Made by a program: the position numbers and the translations under genes | Notes under the pieces: generated by a model | What the model was told of the DNA's origin: nothing | What the model saw: the letters and a program-made list of their open reading frames with translations, nothing else | Databases searched by the model: none | Shown here: in pieces, positions 8,861 through 17,322 of the stretch | Numbering within the stretch: position 1 is the stretch's first letter | How the letters are laid out: every line of letters starts with the position of its first letter | Assembly (NCBI GenBank): GCA_016793925.1 | Contig: JAEULH010000057.1 | Location: forward strand, 1-54,094 | Direction of reading: 5' to 3' | DNA: 54,094 nucleotides | Origin: Rhodospirillales bacterium | Lineage (GTDB): Bacteria > Pseudomonadota > Alphaproteobacteria > Rhodospirillales > Defluviicoccaceae

Positions 8861-9400
8861 TTGCAGAAAGTCCCTTCCGTGATATTCAAAACCCGCGTGC
8901 GCAATGACGCCCTCGGCGGCCCCAATCCGTTCGAGTGGAAGGATCTGTGCACGGACGAAATCTTCAAGGGCAAGAAGGTCGTCGTCTTTTCGCTGCCCGG
9001 GGCGTTCACGCCGACCTGCTCGAGCAACCACCTTCCACGCTACGAGGAACTCTACGACGAGTTCACCAAGCTCGGCGTCGATCGAATCGTCTGCGTTTCC
9101 GTCAACGATGCGTTCGTCATGTTCCAGTGGGGCAAGGCCCAGGGCGTGAAAAACATCTTCCTGCTGCCCGACGGCAACGGCGAGTTCACGCGCAAGATGG
9201 GCATGCTCGTCGACAAGTCGAACCTCGGCTTCGGCATGCGCAGCTGGCGCTATTCCATGCTCGTCAACGACGGCAATGTAGAGAAGATGTTCATCGAGGA
9301 CGGCTACAGCGACAACTGCCCGACAGATCCGTTCCAGGTCTCGGACGCGGACACGATGCTGGGCTACCTCAAGGCCCAGGTCGGCAGCAAGGCCGCGTGA
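8861..9400 (+). CDS. Peroxiredoxin of the Prx5 family
   Basis: A 179-residue thiol peroxidase that would reduce hydrogen peroxide and organic hydroperoxides in the cytoplasm. The start is a TTG with AAAGGAG at a good distance upstream (the next in-frame Met is internal). The peroxidatic Cys53 sits in PGAFTPTC, with Thr50 and conserved Arg127 (FGMRSWRY) completing the active site. Cys153 (SDNCPTDPF) is a candidate resolving Cys; Cys30 and Cys78 are also present. The overall pattern (KTRV start, [15 protein letters not shown]) is typical of bacterial Prx5/PrxII proteins. The stop overlaps a possible GTG start of the next gene, suggesting co-transcription. Confidence 0.93.
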   Translation: MQKVPSVIFKTRVRNDALGGPNPFEWKDLCTDEIFKGKKVVVFSLPGAFTPTCSSNHLPRYEELYDEFTKLGVDRIVCVSVNDAFVMFQWGKAQGVKNIFLLPDGNGEFTRKMGMLVDKSNLGFGMRSWRYSMLVNDGNVEKMFIEDGYSDNCPTDPFQVSDADTMLGYLKAQVGSKAA

Positions 9401-9426
9401 GCAGGCGCGTGCGGCGCGCCGGCCAA

Positions 9427-9861
9427 ATGTCGGCGCGCTTGGCGCGCAAGCGGAAGAAGGCCGAGGCGGGCCTGGAAACGGGCCCCGACGGGTTCGACAT
9501 CGGGCGCGATCCGCGCCGCCTGTCGCCCGCCGAGCTCCGCGCCCTCGGCCACCGCGCGGCGCCTCTGCTGCAGGCGATGCGCAAACGCTGCATCGATTGC
9601 TGCGGGGGCAGGAGCGACGAGGTTCGTCGCTGCACCGCCGTCTCCTGTTCGCTGTGGCCCTATCGGATGGCGACGGATCCATGGCGTGGAGACGCGCCCA
9701 CCAATACCCGGACCGAGCGCGATGTGCCGATACCGCCGTCGCAAAATTCGTCGACGACGGCATCGGCTTCCGAGAACCCATACACGGCCCCGGCAACGAC
9801 GAGGCGACGGCGCAAGGCGGCCGTCGCCTCCCCGGACCTTCCTCTGTTCGACGAGGCGTAG
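9427..9861 (+). CDS. Cys-rich hypothetical protein (CxDCCGG...LWPYR motif)
   Basis: A 144-residue protein with a basic N-terminus and one compact conserved block, RKRCIDCCGGRSDEVRRCTA followed by VSCSLWPYRM. Five cysteines within about 20 residues suggest a small zinc or metal site. I recall this block in short uncharacterised alphaproteobacterial proteins, some of them in phage-like regions, but cannot assign a function. The second half is low-complexity (Ser/Thr/Arg). A GTG at 9397 overlapping the peroxiredoxin stop would add ten residues and couple the two genes; the ATG at 9427 is the more conservative start. Confidence 0.65.
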   Translation: MSARLARKRKKAEAGLETGPDGFDIGRDPRRLSPAELRALGHRAAPLLQAMRKRCIDCCGGRSDEVRRCTAVSCSLWPYRMATDPWRGDAPTNTRTERDVPIPPSQNSSTTASASENPYTAPATTRRRRKAAVASPDLPLFDEA

Positions 9862-9898
9862 GCGGACGGCGACGCCACGGTCGCCGCTGCGGCCGCGA

Positions 9899-10699
9899 TT
9901 ACCGGCCCGCGGCTGCGGTGCTGGCCTTTACACTGTCGAGGAATGCTTTCGTTGCCGGCAGGATTAGCCGCACGATCACCTGCACGCCGGCCGCGTTGGG
10001 ATGAATGCCGTCCGCCTGGTTGAGTGCGGGATCCGCTGCGACGCCTTCGAGGAAGAAATCGTACAGCGGGACGTCGTGCTTGTCGGCGAGCCGTGGGAAG
10101 ACGGCAGCAAAGGAGCGGCCGTAATCGGCGCCCAGGTTCGGCGGCGCCTTCATGCCGGCAAGCATCGCCGGCAGGTTGCGATCGGCGAGCAGAGTGAGGA
10201 TGGCGTCCAGGTTTCTCTCCATGGCTTGGGGATCCAGGCCGCGGAGGCCGTCGTTGCCGCCGAGTTCCACCATGACCGCATCGGGCTGTTCCTGGGCCGG
10301 TGCGCTCAGCAGCCACGGAAGGCGGGCCAGACCGCCGGCGCTGGTATCGCCCGAGACGCCGGCGCCGATGACGAGAACGTCGTAACCTTCGGCGCGCAGC
10401 GCGGCCTCGAGCCGGGGGACAAAGCCGTCGGCGTTCGCCAGGCCATAGCCGGCGGCGAGGCTGTCGCCCAGCACCATCAGCCGCAACGGTCGCGTTGCGC
10501 CGTCGGCCGAAGCCGCCCCCAATCCTAGGCCGCTGCCTGCGGCGCATAGCGTCGCGAGAAGCGCCGCCCATGCCGCAGCTTTGAATGCGTCCGCGGCGGC
10601 TCCATATCGCCAACGAGCGGCGCGGCGTGCGGCGCCCGCCAACGCATTCCTGTTCAACCTCCCAGGTCCGAGGGCTGCTGCGCGTGTCATCGCTTCCAT
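9899..10699 (-). CDS. tesA: TesA-like GDSL esterase/lysophospholipase
   Basis: A 266-residue SGNH/GDSL hydrolase. Block I is VLGDSLAAGYGL (nucleophile Ser), block III is VELGGNDGLRG, and block V is NQADGIHPN with the catalytic Asp and His. A long Arg/Ala-rich N-terminus leads into a hydrophobic stretch (AAWAALLATLCAAGSGLGLG) that looks like a signal peptide, so a periplasmic location is likely, as for E. coli TesA. It is divergent from a YbbA/YbbP-type ABC transporter, the same neighbourhood tesA has in E. coli. The Met at 10690 is an alternative start; either start overlaps or abuts the beginning of the divergent gene. Confidence 0.9.
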   Translation of the reverse strand: MEAMTRAAALGPGRLNRNALAGAARRAARWRYGAAADAFKAAAWAALLATLCAAGSGLGLGAASADGATRPLRLMVLGDSLAAGYGLANADGFVPRLEAALRAEGYDVLVIGAGVSGDTSAGGLARLPWLLSAPAQEQPDAVMVELGGNDGLRGLDPQAMERNLDAILTLLADRNLPAMLAGMKAPPNLGADYGRSFAAVFPRLADKHDVPLYDFFLEGVAADPALNQADGIHPNAAGVQVIVRLILPATKAFLDSVKASTAAAGR

Positions 10700-11409
10700 C
10701 GCCTGATCCGGCCATCACCCTCGAAGGGGTCGGACTGAGGTTGGGGAGCGCCGCCGGCGAGGTCAACATTCTCCGCGGCATCGACCTGAGCGTGCGGTCC
10801 GGCGAGACGGTCGGCCTGGTCGGGCCGTCGGGATCCGGCAAGACCAGCCTGCTTATGATCATCGCCGGGCTTGAACGACCGACTTCGGGACGGGTGATTG
10901 TTGCAGGACAGGATTTCGCCGGGCTCGACGAAGACCGGCTCGCTGCATTTCGCGGCCGTCGGCTCGGCGTTGTCTTCCAGAATTTCCACCTCATTGCGAC
11001 AATGACGGCGCGCGAAAACGTGGCCTTGCCGCTGGATCTCGCCGGCGAGGCCGGCGGCCTGGCGCGAGCGGATGGCCTTCTCGCGACCGTCGGGCTGGGT
11101 CAGCGGCTGACCCACTATCCGGCGCAGCTCTCCGGCGGCGAGCAGCAACGCGTCGCGCTCGCGCGCGCCTTCGTCACGGAGCCGGCGCTGCTGTTGGCCG
11201 ATGAGCCGACCGGCAACCTCGACGGCGCCACCGGCGCGGCGGTCATCGATCTGATGTTCGATCTCCATCGCCGGCGGAAGACGACGCTGCTGCTGATCAC
11301 CCACGATCCGGCTCTCGCAGGGCGCTGCGGGCGGGCCATCGAGCTCCGCGACGGACGCATTGTCGGCGACCGCCGGACCTCTCCGCTCGGCGCGGTCGCG
11401 AGGCGCTGA
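10684..11409 (+). CDS. ybbA: ABC transporter ATP-binding protein (YbbA type)
   Basis: A 241-residue ATPase of the LolD/MacB/YbbA class. Motifs seen: Walker A GPSGSGKTS, Q-loop VFQNFHLI, signature LSGGEQQRVALARA, Walker B LLLADEPTGNLD and the switch His in LLITHD. The GTG at 10684 gives a normal N-terminus (MSSLPSPDPAITLEG); an upstream ATG at 10585 would add 33 residues lying inside the divergent esterase. The stop overlaps the start of the permease gene (TGATG), so the two are coupled and form one transporter. Substrate unknown; context suggests an envelope lipid or peptide rather than a nutrient. Confidence 0.93.
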   Translation: MSSLPSPDPAITLEGVGLRLGSAAGEVNILRGIDLSVRSGETVGLVGPSGSGKTSLLMIIAGLERPTSGRVIVAGQDFAGLDEDRLAAFRGRRLGVVFQNFHLIATMTARENVALPLDLAGEAGGLARADGLLATVGLGQRLTHYPAQLSGGEQQRVALARAFVTEPALLLADEPTGNLDGATGAAVIDLMFDLHRRRKTTLLLITHDPALAGRCGRAIELRDGRIVGDRRTSPLGAVARR

Positions 11410-13934
11410 TGTGGGGCGCAGATCTCGCCCTCGCCTGGCGGCTGGCGCGGCGGGAGTTGCGCGGTGGCATCGCCGGCTTTCGCGTTTTCATCGCCAGTTT
11501 GGCCCTGGGCGTGGCTGCAATCGCCGCCGTGGGGACCCTTAGCGCGGCCATCGTCGGCGGCCTCAGGGCCGACGCCCGCGCCCTGCTCGGCGGCGATGTC
11601 GAACTGCAGCTGTCGCAGCGCTCGCCCGGCGCGGACGAAGCCGCGTGGATGCGCGCGAACGCCGCCGCCGTCTCCGACGCGATCGAAATGCGGGCGATGG
11701 CGCGAGCCGGCAGTTTCCGGTCCCTGATCGAATTGAAGGCGGTGGACGGTGCCTACCCGCTCGTCGGCGACGTCGAGCTGGATCCGCCTGGACCGCTTGC
11801 GGATGCGCTCGCCAATCGGGATGGCCTTTGGGGCGCCGTGGCCGAGGCGAGCCTCATGGCGAAGCTTGGGCTCGGCCTCGGCGATACCGTTCGCATCGGC
11901 GACGCCGAGGTCAGGATCCGCGCCGTCATCGCCCGCGAGCCCGACCGGGTCGCCAACGTCATCAGCTTCGGGCCGCGGCTGATGATCTCTGCCGCCGCGC
12001 TGCAGACGGCGGGGCTGGTCCAGCCTGGAAGCCTCTATCGGCACAATATCCGCATCCTGCTCCCCGCCGGCGTTTCCGTCGCCGACTGGACCCGATCGGT
12101 CCGCGACACCTTCCCGACTGCGGGGTGGCAGCTCCGCGACGCTTCGGCCGCCGCACCCGGGGTTCGCCAGTTCGTCGATCGGTTGGGCATGTTTCTGACA
12201 TTCGCCGGCCTTTCGGCGCTCCTCGTCGGCGGTCTCGGCGTCGCCAACGCCGTGCGCCATTACCTCGCCGGCAAGGCCGAGACCATCGCCACGCTGAAGT
12301 GCCTCGGCGCGCCCGGGGCGCTGGTCGTCCACGTCTATCTGCTGCAGGCCCTGGTTCTCGCCGCCGTCGGCGTGTCGCTCGGTCTGGTCGCCGGCGCCGG
12401 CTTGCCGCTCGCCCTGCTGACGATGCTCCAGGCCCATGTGCCCATCCCCGTCGATGTCGCCGTCTACCCGCGGCCGCTTCTCGTCGCCGCGGCAATGGGT
12501 CTGCTGACGGCGCTGACCTTCTCGCTGTGGCCGCTCGGCCGCGCACGCGAGGTGTCGGCGGCCGTTCTGTTTCGCGGTGGCGTCGGGGACGGGGACGGAC
12601 GGCCGCGCCTGCGCTACCGGCTGGGCGCCGTGGCCTGCGCCGTCGCGTTGGCCGGGATCACCGTCGCCTCCGCCCTCGACCCGATCTTCGCCGCCTGGTT
12701 CATCGTCGGCGCGGTTCTCACGTTGATTATTCTGCGCGCCGCCGGCGCGGGCCTGATGACAGTCGCCGCAGCATGGCCGCGGCCGCGCTCGGCGGCCCTG
12801 CGATTGGCCCTCAGCGGGCTCCACCGCCCGGGCGCGCCGACACCGAGTGTGGTGATGTCGCTCGGCGCCGGGCTTACGCTGCTTGTCGCCGTCGCCCTTC
12901 TCGACAGCAACCTTCGCGCCCAGATCGGCGAGCGGCTGCCCGAGCGTGTTCCCGCCTTCTTCTTCATCGACATCCAGGACAGCCAGGCGGCGGCCTTCGA
13001 CGCCGCTATCGCAGCCGTGCCCGGCGCCGGCGCGATCGAGCGGGTTCCGTCGCTGCGCGGGCGGATTGTCGCCATCGCCGGGGTGCCGGTCGAACAGGCG
13101 GCGGTCGACCCCGATGCGGCCTGGGCCGTGCGCGGCGACCGGGCGCTCACCTACGCTCCGGCGGCGCCGGCCGATGCGGATATCGTTGCCGGGCGGTGGT
13201 GGCCGGCGGACTACGCCGGGCCGCCGCTGCTTTCGCTCGACGCCGATCTCGCCCGCGGCTTTCACGTCGGTGTCGGCGATACGATCACGCTCAACGTGCT
13301 CGGTCGCGAGATCACCGCCGAGATCGCATCGCTGCGCCGGATCGACTGGCGCGCCGTGCCCTTCGACTTCGCCATGATCCTCAACCCGGCGACCCTCGCC
13401 GGCGCGCCGCACACCCAGATTGCCGCTGTCTACGCGCCGGAAGGCGCGGAGGCCGCTGTCGAACGGGCGGTGAGCGACCGCTTCGCCAACATCACCGCGA
13501 TCCGCACCCGAGAAGCGCTTGCGGCGGTCAGCGATCTGCTCGACCGCATCGCCTGGGGCGTGCGCGGCGCCGCCGCCGTCACGCTTGTCGCCGGTGCGCT
13601 GGTGCTGGCTGGGGCCATCGCCGCCGACCGCCAGCGACGCACCTTCGAGGCCGTGGTGTTCAAGGTCCTGGGAGCGACGAGAGCCCGGATCGCCGGCTCC
13701 TACCTGATCGAATACGGCGTCCTCGGCCTCCTGACCGCGACCATCGCCGCAGGGCTGGGCGTCGCCGTCGGCTGGGCGGTCAGCGCGGCGGTAATGGACC
13801 TGGCGTGGACCGTGCATTGGGGTGTCGTCGCCGCAACCGTGGCCACCAGTATCGCGCTCACCCTTGCGCTCGGCTTCGCGGGAACCTGGCGGATCCTCTC
13901 GCGCAAGGCTTCGCCGTATCTGCGTAACGACTGA
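11409..13934 (+). CDS. ybbP: FtsX-like ABC transporter permease (YbbP type)
   Basis: An 841-residue membrane protein with two FtsX-type halves. The N-terminal helix (FRVFIASLALGVAAIAAVGT) is followed by a large extracytoplasmic domain, then a helix cluster around residues 260-400. A second cluster lies mid-protein, then another extracytoplasmic domain and three C-terminal helices (AAAVTLVAGALVLAGAIAAD onward). This double layout fits the YbbP family (about 800 residues). It overlaps the ATPase gene by one base. With the divergent esterase it reproduces the tesA-ybbA-ybbP cluster. No duplication or truncation is seen. Confidence 0.92.
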   Translation: MWGADLALAWRLARRELRGGIAGFRVFIASLALGVAAIAAVGTLSAAIVGGLRADARALLGGDVELQLSQRSPGADEAAWMRANAAAVSDAIEMRAMARAGSFRSLIELKAVDGAYPLVGDVELDPPGPLADALANRDGLWGAVAEASLMAKLGLGLGDTVRIGDAEVRIRAVIAREPDRVANVISFGPRLMISAAALQTAGLVQPGSLYRHNIRILLPAGVSVADWTRSVRDTFPTAGWQLRDASAAAPGVRQFVDRLGMFLTFAGLSALLVGGLGVANAVRHYLAGKAETIATLKCLGAPGALVVHVYLLQALVLAAVGVSLGLVAGAGLPLALLTMLQAHVPIPVDVAVYPRPLLVAAAMGLLTALTFSLWPLGRAREVSAAVLFRGGVGDGDGRPRLRYRLGAVACAVALAGITVASALDPIFAAWFIVGAVLTLIILRAAGAGLMTVAAAWPRPRSAALRLALSGLHRPGAPTPSVVMSLGAGLTLLVAVALLDSNLRAQIGERLPERVPAFFFIDIQDSQAAAFDAAIAAVPGAGAIERVPSLRGRIVAIAGVPVEQAAVDPDAAWAVRGDRALTYAPAAPADADIVAGRWWPADYAGPPLLSLDADLARGFHVGVGDTITLNVLGREITAEIASLRRIDWRAVPFDFAMILNPATLAGAPHTQIAAVYAPEGAEAAVERAVSDRFANITAIRTREALAAVSDLLDRIAWGVRGAAAVTLVAGALVLAGAIAADRQRRTFEAVVFKVLGATRARIAGSYLIEYGVLGLLTATIAAGLGVAVGWAVSAAVMDLAWTVHWGVVAATVATSIALTLALGFAGTWRILSRKASPYLRND

Positions 13935-13974
13935 CGCGGGATCGGGCGGGGAGAACGTTCGCGAAGGTGCGCGA

Positions 13975-16900
13975 TCAATGGAAGTCCCGCACGGCGATGT
14001 CGAAACGGAGCTCGTCGCCAAAGCTGTCGGGGGCACGCCCGGGCGCGGCGTCGGCGGCGAGTCGCGTCAACGACCCGTCCAGGCTCCACAGCCGCTCGGC
14101 GAGCACGTGGATGACCTCTCCTTCGCGCTGGATGGGACCGACCACCGCCATGATCGTTGCCTGCAGAACGATGCGGCGAAAGCGCTCGAAGGTCTTCGGC
14201 CAGACGATCAGGTTGGCGTGCCCTGCCTCGTCTTCCAGCGTAATGAAGATGACCCCATTCGCGCTGCCCGGGCGCTGGCGGGTAATGACGACGCCGGCGG
14301 TCTTGACCCGCCGGCCATGGGCGAGCGTGGCGAGGCGGTCGCTGGCGAGGTACCCGTCCTCGCCAAGACGACAGCGGAGAAGGGCCATCGGGTGGGCCTT
14401 GAGCGAAAGCGTCAGCGCCCGATAGTCGTCGCTGACCTGCTCGCTGAGCGGACTTGCCGGTAGGCGCACCTGCGGCTCGCGGGCGCGTTCGAGAGGCTCC
14501 GAGGCCGGCGCCGTCGCGACGGCCAAGAGCGGAAGCGGCATCTCGTCGAGCCCGCCTATGGCCCAAAGGGCCTGCCGGCGGTTCAGGCCCAGCGAGGTAA
14601 AGCCGTCGGCGCCGGCCAGACGGCGCAAGGCGGCGCGGCTTACCCTGGCCCGATGCCAGACCTCGGCCATGCTGGCGTAACCTGGGCCGCGGCCGGCGAC
14701 GATCGCCCCTGCGTCGGCGGTGGCCAGCCCCTTGACCTGGCGCAGGCCCAGGCGCAGTGCCCAAGCCGGCGGCCGCTTGCCTCCGTCGCCATTGCGAGGA
14801 GCCCTCGCCCCGACCCTCTCCCTCAAGGGAGAAGGAGAAGCGGCGTGAACTTCCTCTCCCGGCGATGACGGTGGATCGACGGGCTCCAGGGTGCAGTCCC
14901 AGGCGCTGTGGTTGACGTCGACCGGACGGACCTCGACCCCGTGGCGGCGCGCGTCGCCGACGATCTGGGCCGGGGCGTAGAAGCCCATGGGCTGGCTGTT
15001 GAGCAGGGCGCAGGCGAAAACGGCCGGATAGTGGCACTTGATCCAGGCCGAAACGTAGACGAGCAGGGCGAAGCTGGCCGAATGGGATTCGGGAAAGCCG
15101 TAGTCGGCGAAGCCCTCGATCTGGCGAAAACAGCGTTCGGCAAAGTCGACTTCGTAGCCACGGGCGACCATCCCGGAAATGAACTTGTCGCGAAAGCCGT
15201 GGATCGTCCCGGAGCGGCGGAAGGTTGCCATCGCCCGGCGCAGCCTGTCGGCTTCAGAGGGCGAAAACCCCGCGGCGACGATGGCGATCTTCATCGCCTG
15301 TTCCTGGAACAGGGGCACGCCCAGGGTCTTGCCGAGAACCTGGGCCAGTTCTTCCGACGGGTACTCGACCTGCTCGCCGCCCGCCCGGCGGCGCAGGTAG
15401 GGATGAACCATGTCCCCCTGGATCGGACCGGGGCGGACGATCGCGACCTCGATGACGAGGTCGTAGAACTCGCGCGGCCGCAGCCGCGGCAGCATGGTCA
15501 TCTGCGCCCGGCTTTCGACCTGGAAGACGCCGACCGAGTCGGCCTTGCACAGCATGTCGTAGACGCGCCCGTCTTCCGCCGGAATGGTCGCCAAAGTCAG
15601 CCGGCGGTCGTAGTGGGTCTCGATCAGGCCGAAGGCCTTGCGCACGCAGGTCAGCATGCCGAGCGCAAGGATGTCGATCTTGAGAATGCCCAGCGCGTCG
15701 AGATCGTCCTTGTCCCATTCGATGACGGTGCGATCGGCCATCGCCGCATTTTCGATCGGCACGACCTCGCTGAGTGCGCTCCTGGTGATGACCATGCCGC
15801 CGGTGTGCTGGGACAGATGCCGGGGGAAACCGCGCAACTCGCCGGCCAGATCGACGACCATGCGAACCGCCCGCGCGTCCGGATCGAGGCCGCCTGAGCG
15901 CATCTCGTCGCGGTCGACCTCGTCCCACGACCGCCGCCAGAACAGCCCCTGCAGCGCGACGATCGCGTCCTCCGACAGGCCGAAGGTCTTGGCGACCTCG
16001 CGCAGGGCGCTTCTGGTCCGATAACGGATCACGGTCGCGGTCATCCCCGCCCGTTCGCGGCCGTACTTGGCGTAGATGTACTGGATGACCTCCTCGCGTC
16101 GCTCGTGCTCGAAATCGACGTCGATGTCCGGCGGTTCGTTGCGCTCGGCGCTGATGAAGCGTTCGAACAGCACGTCGATACGCGAAGGATCGACCGCCGT
16201 GATGCCGAGGCAGAAACAGACCGCGGAGTTCGCCGCCGAACCGCGGCCCTGGCAGAGGATCCCGCGTTCGCGGGCGAAGCGGACGATGTCGTGGACGGTG
16301 AGGAAATAGGGGGCGAAGTCGAGCATTTCGATCAGGACCAACTCGTGGTTGATCTGCGCCTCGAGCTTCGATCCGAGGCCGTCGGGGAAATGCTTGGCGG
16401 CGCCGAGCCAGGTCAGCCGGACCAGTTCCTCCTGCGGAGTCCGCCCGTTCGCCACCGGATCGACCGGATACTCATAGCGCAACTCGTCGAGGCTGAACTG
16501 GCAACGCTGGGCGATCTCGACCCCGGCGGCGATGGCTTGCGGGTGGGAGCGGAACAGCCGGGCCATCTCGTCCGGCGGCTTGAGGTGGCGTTCGGCGTTG
16601 GCGAACAGGCGGTAGCCGGCTTCGAAGATCGTGCAGCCCTCGCGGATGCAGGTGAGCACGTCCTGTAGCGGCCGGCGCTTCGCGGTGTGCGCGTGAACGT
16701 CGTTGGTGGCGACAAGCGGTATCCGCTGTCTTGCGGACAGTGTCGCCAGCGCCGCCAGGCGACGGTCGTCGTCGCCCAGGCAGAGCCTGTGGGCGGCAAG
16801 GTAGAGGCGATCGCCGAAGCTCTCCTTGAGGATGGGAAGCGCCGCATGGAACGCCTGCGCTTCGCCTCCTTCCGCCTCGCATGGTCTGACAGGTCCTCGC

Positions 16901-17322
16901 GCCGAGAGCCCGTCGGGCGGCAGCGCGACCAGGATCTGGCCGTCGCCGTGAGCGAGAACGTCGGCGAGATCGAGGCGGCATTCGCCCTTCGTCGCCCGCC
17001 GCCGGCCGAGGGTCAGGAGCCGCGAGAGGCGGCCGTAGGCGGCGCGATCGCCCGGATAGCAGAGCAGGCTTGGTCCGTCGTCCAGATCCAGCCGGGCGCC
17101 GACGATGAGTTGAATCCCGGCGAGCTTGGCCACCGCATGGGCGCGGACGACGCCGGCCAGCGTGTTGCGATCGGCAATGGCGATGGCGCGCAGACCGAGG
17201 CCGGCGGCGGTTGCGACCAGTTCCTCGGGATGGGAGGCGCCGCGCAGGAAGCTGAAGTTCGAGGTGACCTGCAGTTCGGCGTAGGCGGCGGCTGCGGCGG
17301 GATTGGTGGGCGTCTCCGTCAT
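13975..17322 (-). CDS. dnaE2: Error-prone DNA polymerase DnaE2 (ImuC)
   Basis: A 1115-residue C-family DNA polymerase used for damage-induced mutagenesis with ImuA and ImuB. The N-terminal PHP domain begins ELQVTSNFSFLRGASHPEEL. Polymerase catalytic Asp residues lie in EPPDIDVDFEHERREEV. The C-terminal part has the helix-hairpin-helix and OB-fold regions (VKTAGVVITRQRPGS). It starts with a 4-base ATGA overlap after imuB. Oddity: at about residues 815-848 there is an extra segment containing SPSPLRERVGARA, encoded by a palindromic repeat that also occurs upstream of imuA. It lies between the conserved CTLEP and ALRLGLRQVKGL blocks, and the reading frame stays open, so the protein may tolerate it. 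Confidence 0.96.
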   Translation of the reverse strand: MTETPTNPAAAAAYAELQVTSNFSFLRGASHPEELVATAAGLGLRAIAIADRNTLAGVVRAHAVAKLAGIQLIVGARLDLDDGPSLLCYPGDRAAYGRLSRLLTLGRRRATKGECRLDLADVLAHGDGQILVALPPDGLSARGPVRPCEAEGGEAQAFHAALPILKESFGDRLYLAAHRLCLGDDDRRLAALATLSARQRIPLVATNDVHAHTAKRRPLQDVLTCIREGCTIFEAGYRLFANAERHLKPPDEMARLFRSHPQAIAAGVEIAQRCQFSLDELRYEYPVDPVANGRTPQEELVRLTWLGAAKHFPDGLGSKLEAQINHELVLIEMLDFAPYFLTVHDIVRFARERGILCQGRGSAANSAVCFCLGITAVDPSRIDVLFERFISAERNEPPDIDVDFEHERREEVIQYIYAKYGRERAGMTATVIRYRTRSALREVAKTFGLSEDAIVALQGLFWRRSWDEVDRDEMRSGGLDPDARAVRMVVDLAGELRGFPRHLSQHTGGMVITRSALSEVVPIENAAMADRTVIEWDKDDLDALGILKIDILALGMLTCVRKAFGLIETHYDRRLTLATIPAEDGRVYDMLCKADSVGVFQVESRAQMTMLPRLRPREFYDLVIEVAIVRPGPIQGDMVHPYLRRRAGGEQVEYPSEELAQVLGKTLGVPLFQEQAMKIAIVAAGFSPSEADRLRRAMATFRRSGTIHGFRDKFISGMVARGYEVDFAERCFRQIEGFADYGFPESHSASFALLVYVSAWIKCHYPAVFACALLNSQPMGFYAPAQIVGDARRHGVEVRPVDVNHSAWDCTLEPVDPPSSPGEEVHAASPSPLRERVGARAPRNGDGGKRPPAWALRLGLRQVKGLATADAGAIVAGRGPGYASMAEVWHRARVSRAALRRLAGADGFTSLGLNRRQALWAIGGLDEMPLPLLAVATAPASEPLERAREPQVRLPASPLSEQVSDDYRALTLSLKAHPMALLRCRLGEDGYLASDRLATLAHGRRVKTAGVVITRQRPGSANGVIFITLEDEAGHANLIVWPKTFERFRRIVLQATIMAVVGPIQREGEVIHVLAERLWSLDGSLTRLAADAAPGRAPDSFGDELRFDIAVRDFH
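14802..14840. repeat. Palindromic CCCTCTCCC-type repeat, copy 1, inside dnaE2
   Basis: The core reads CCCGACCCTCTCCC followed by TCAAGGGAGAAGG, so the two C-rich and G-rich halves can form a hairpin. A second copy with the shared core CCCGACCCTCTCCC lies at 19801-19840. Here the element is inside the dnaE2 coding frame and is translated on the minus strand as part of SPSPLRERVGARA. Repeats of this look are usually intergenic. Confidence 0.65.

Noticed and set aside
11115..14036. A 973-codon minus-strand frame opposite the FtsX-like permease
   Set aside because: Antisense shadow of a gene with clear membrane helices and ABC-permease pattern; no ribosome site or recognisable motif.
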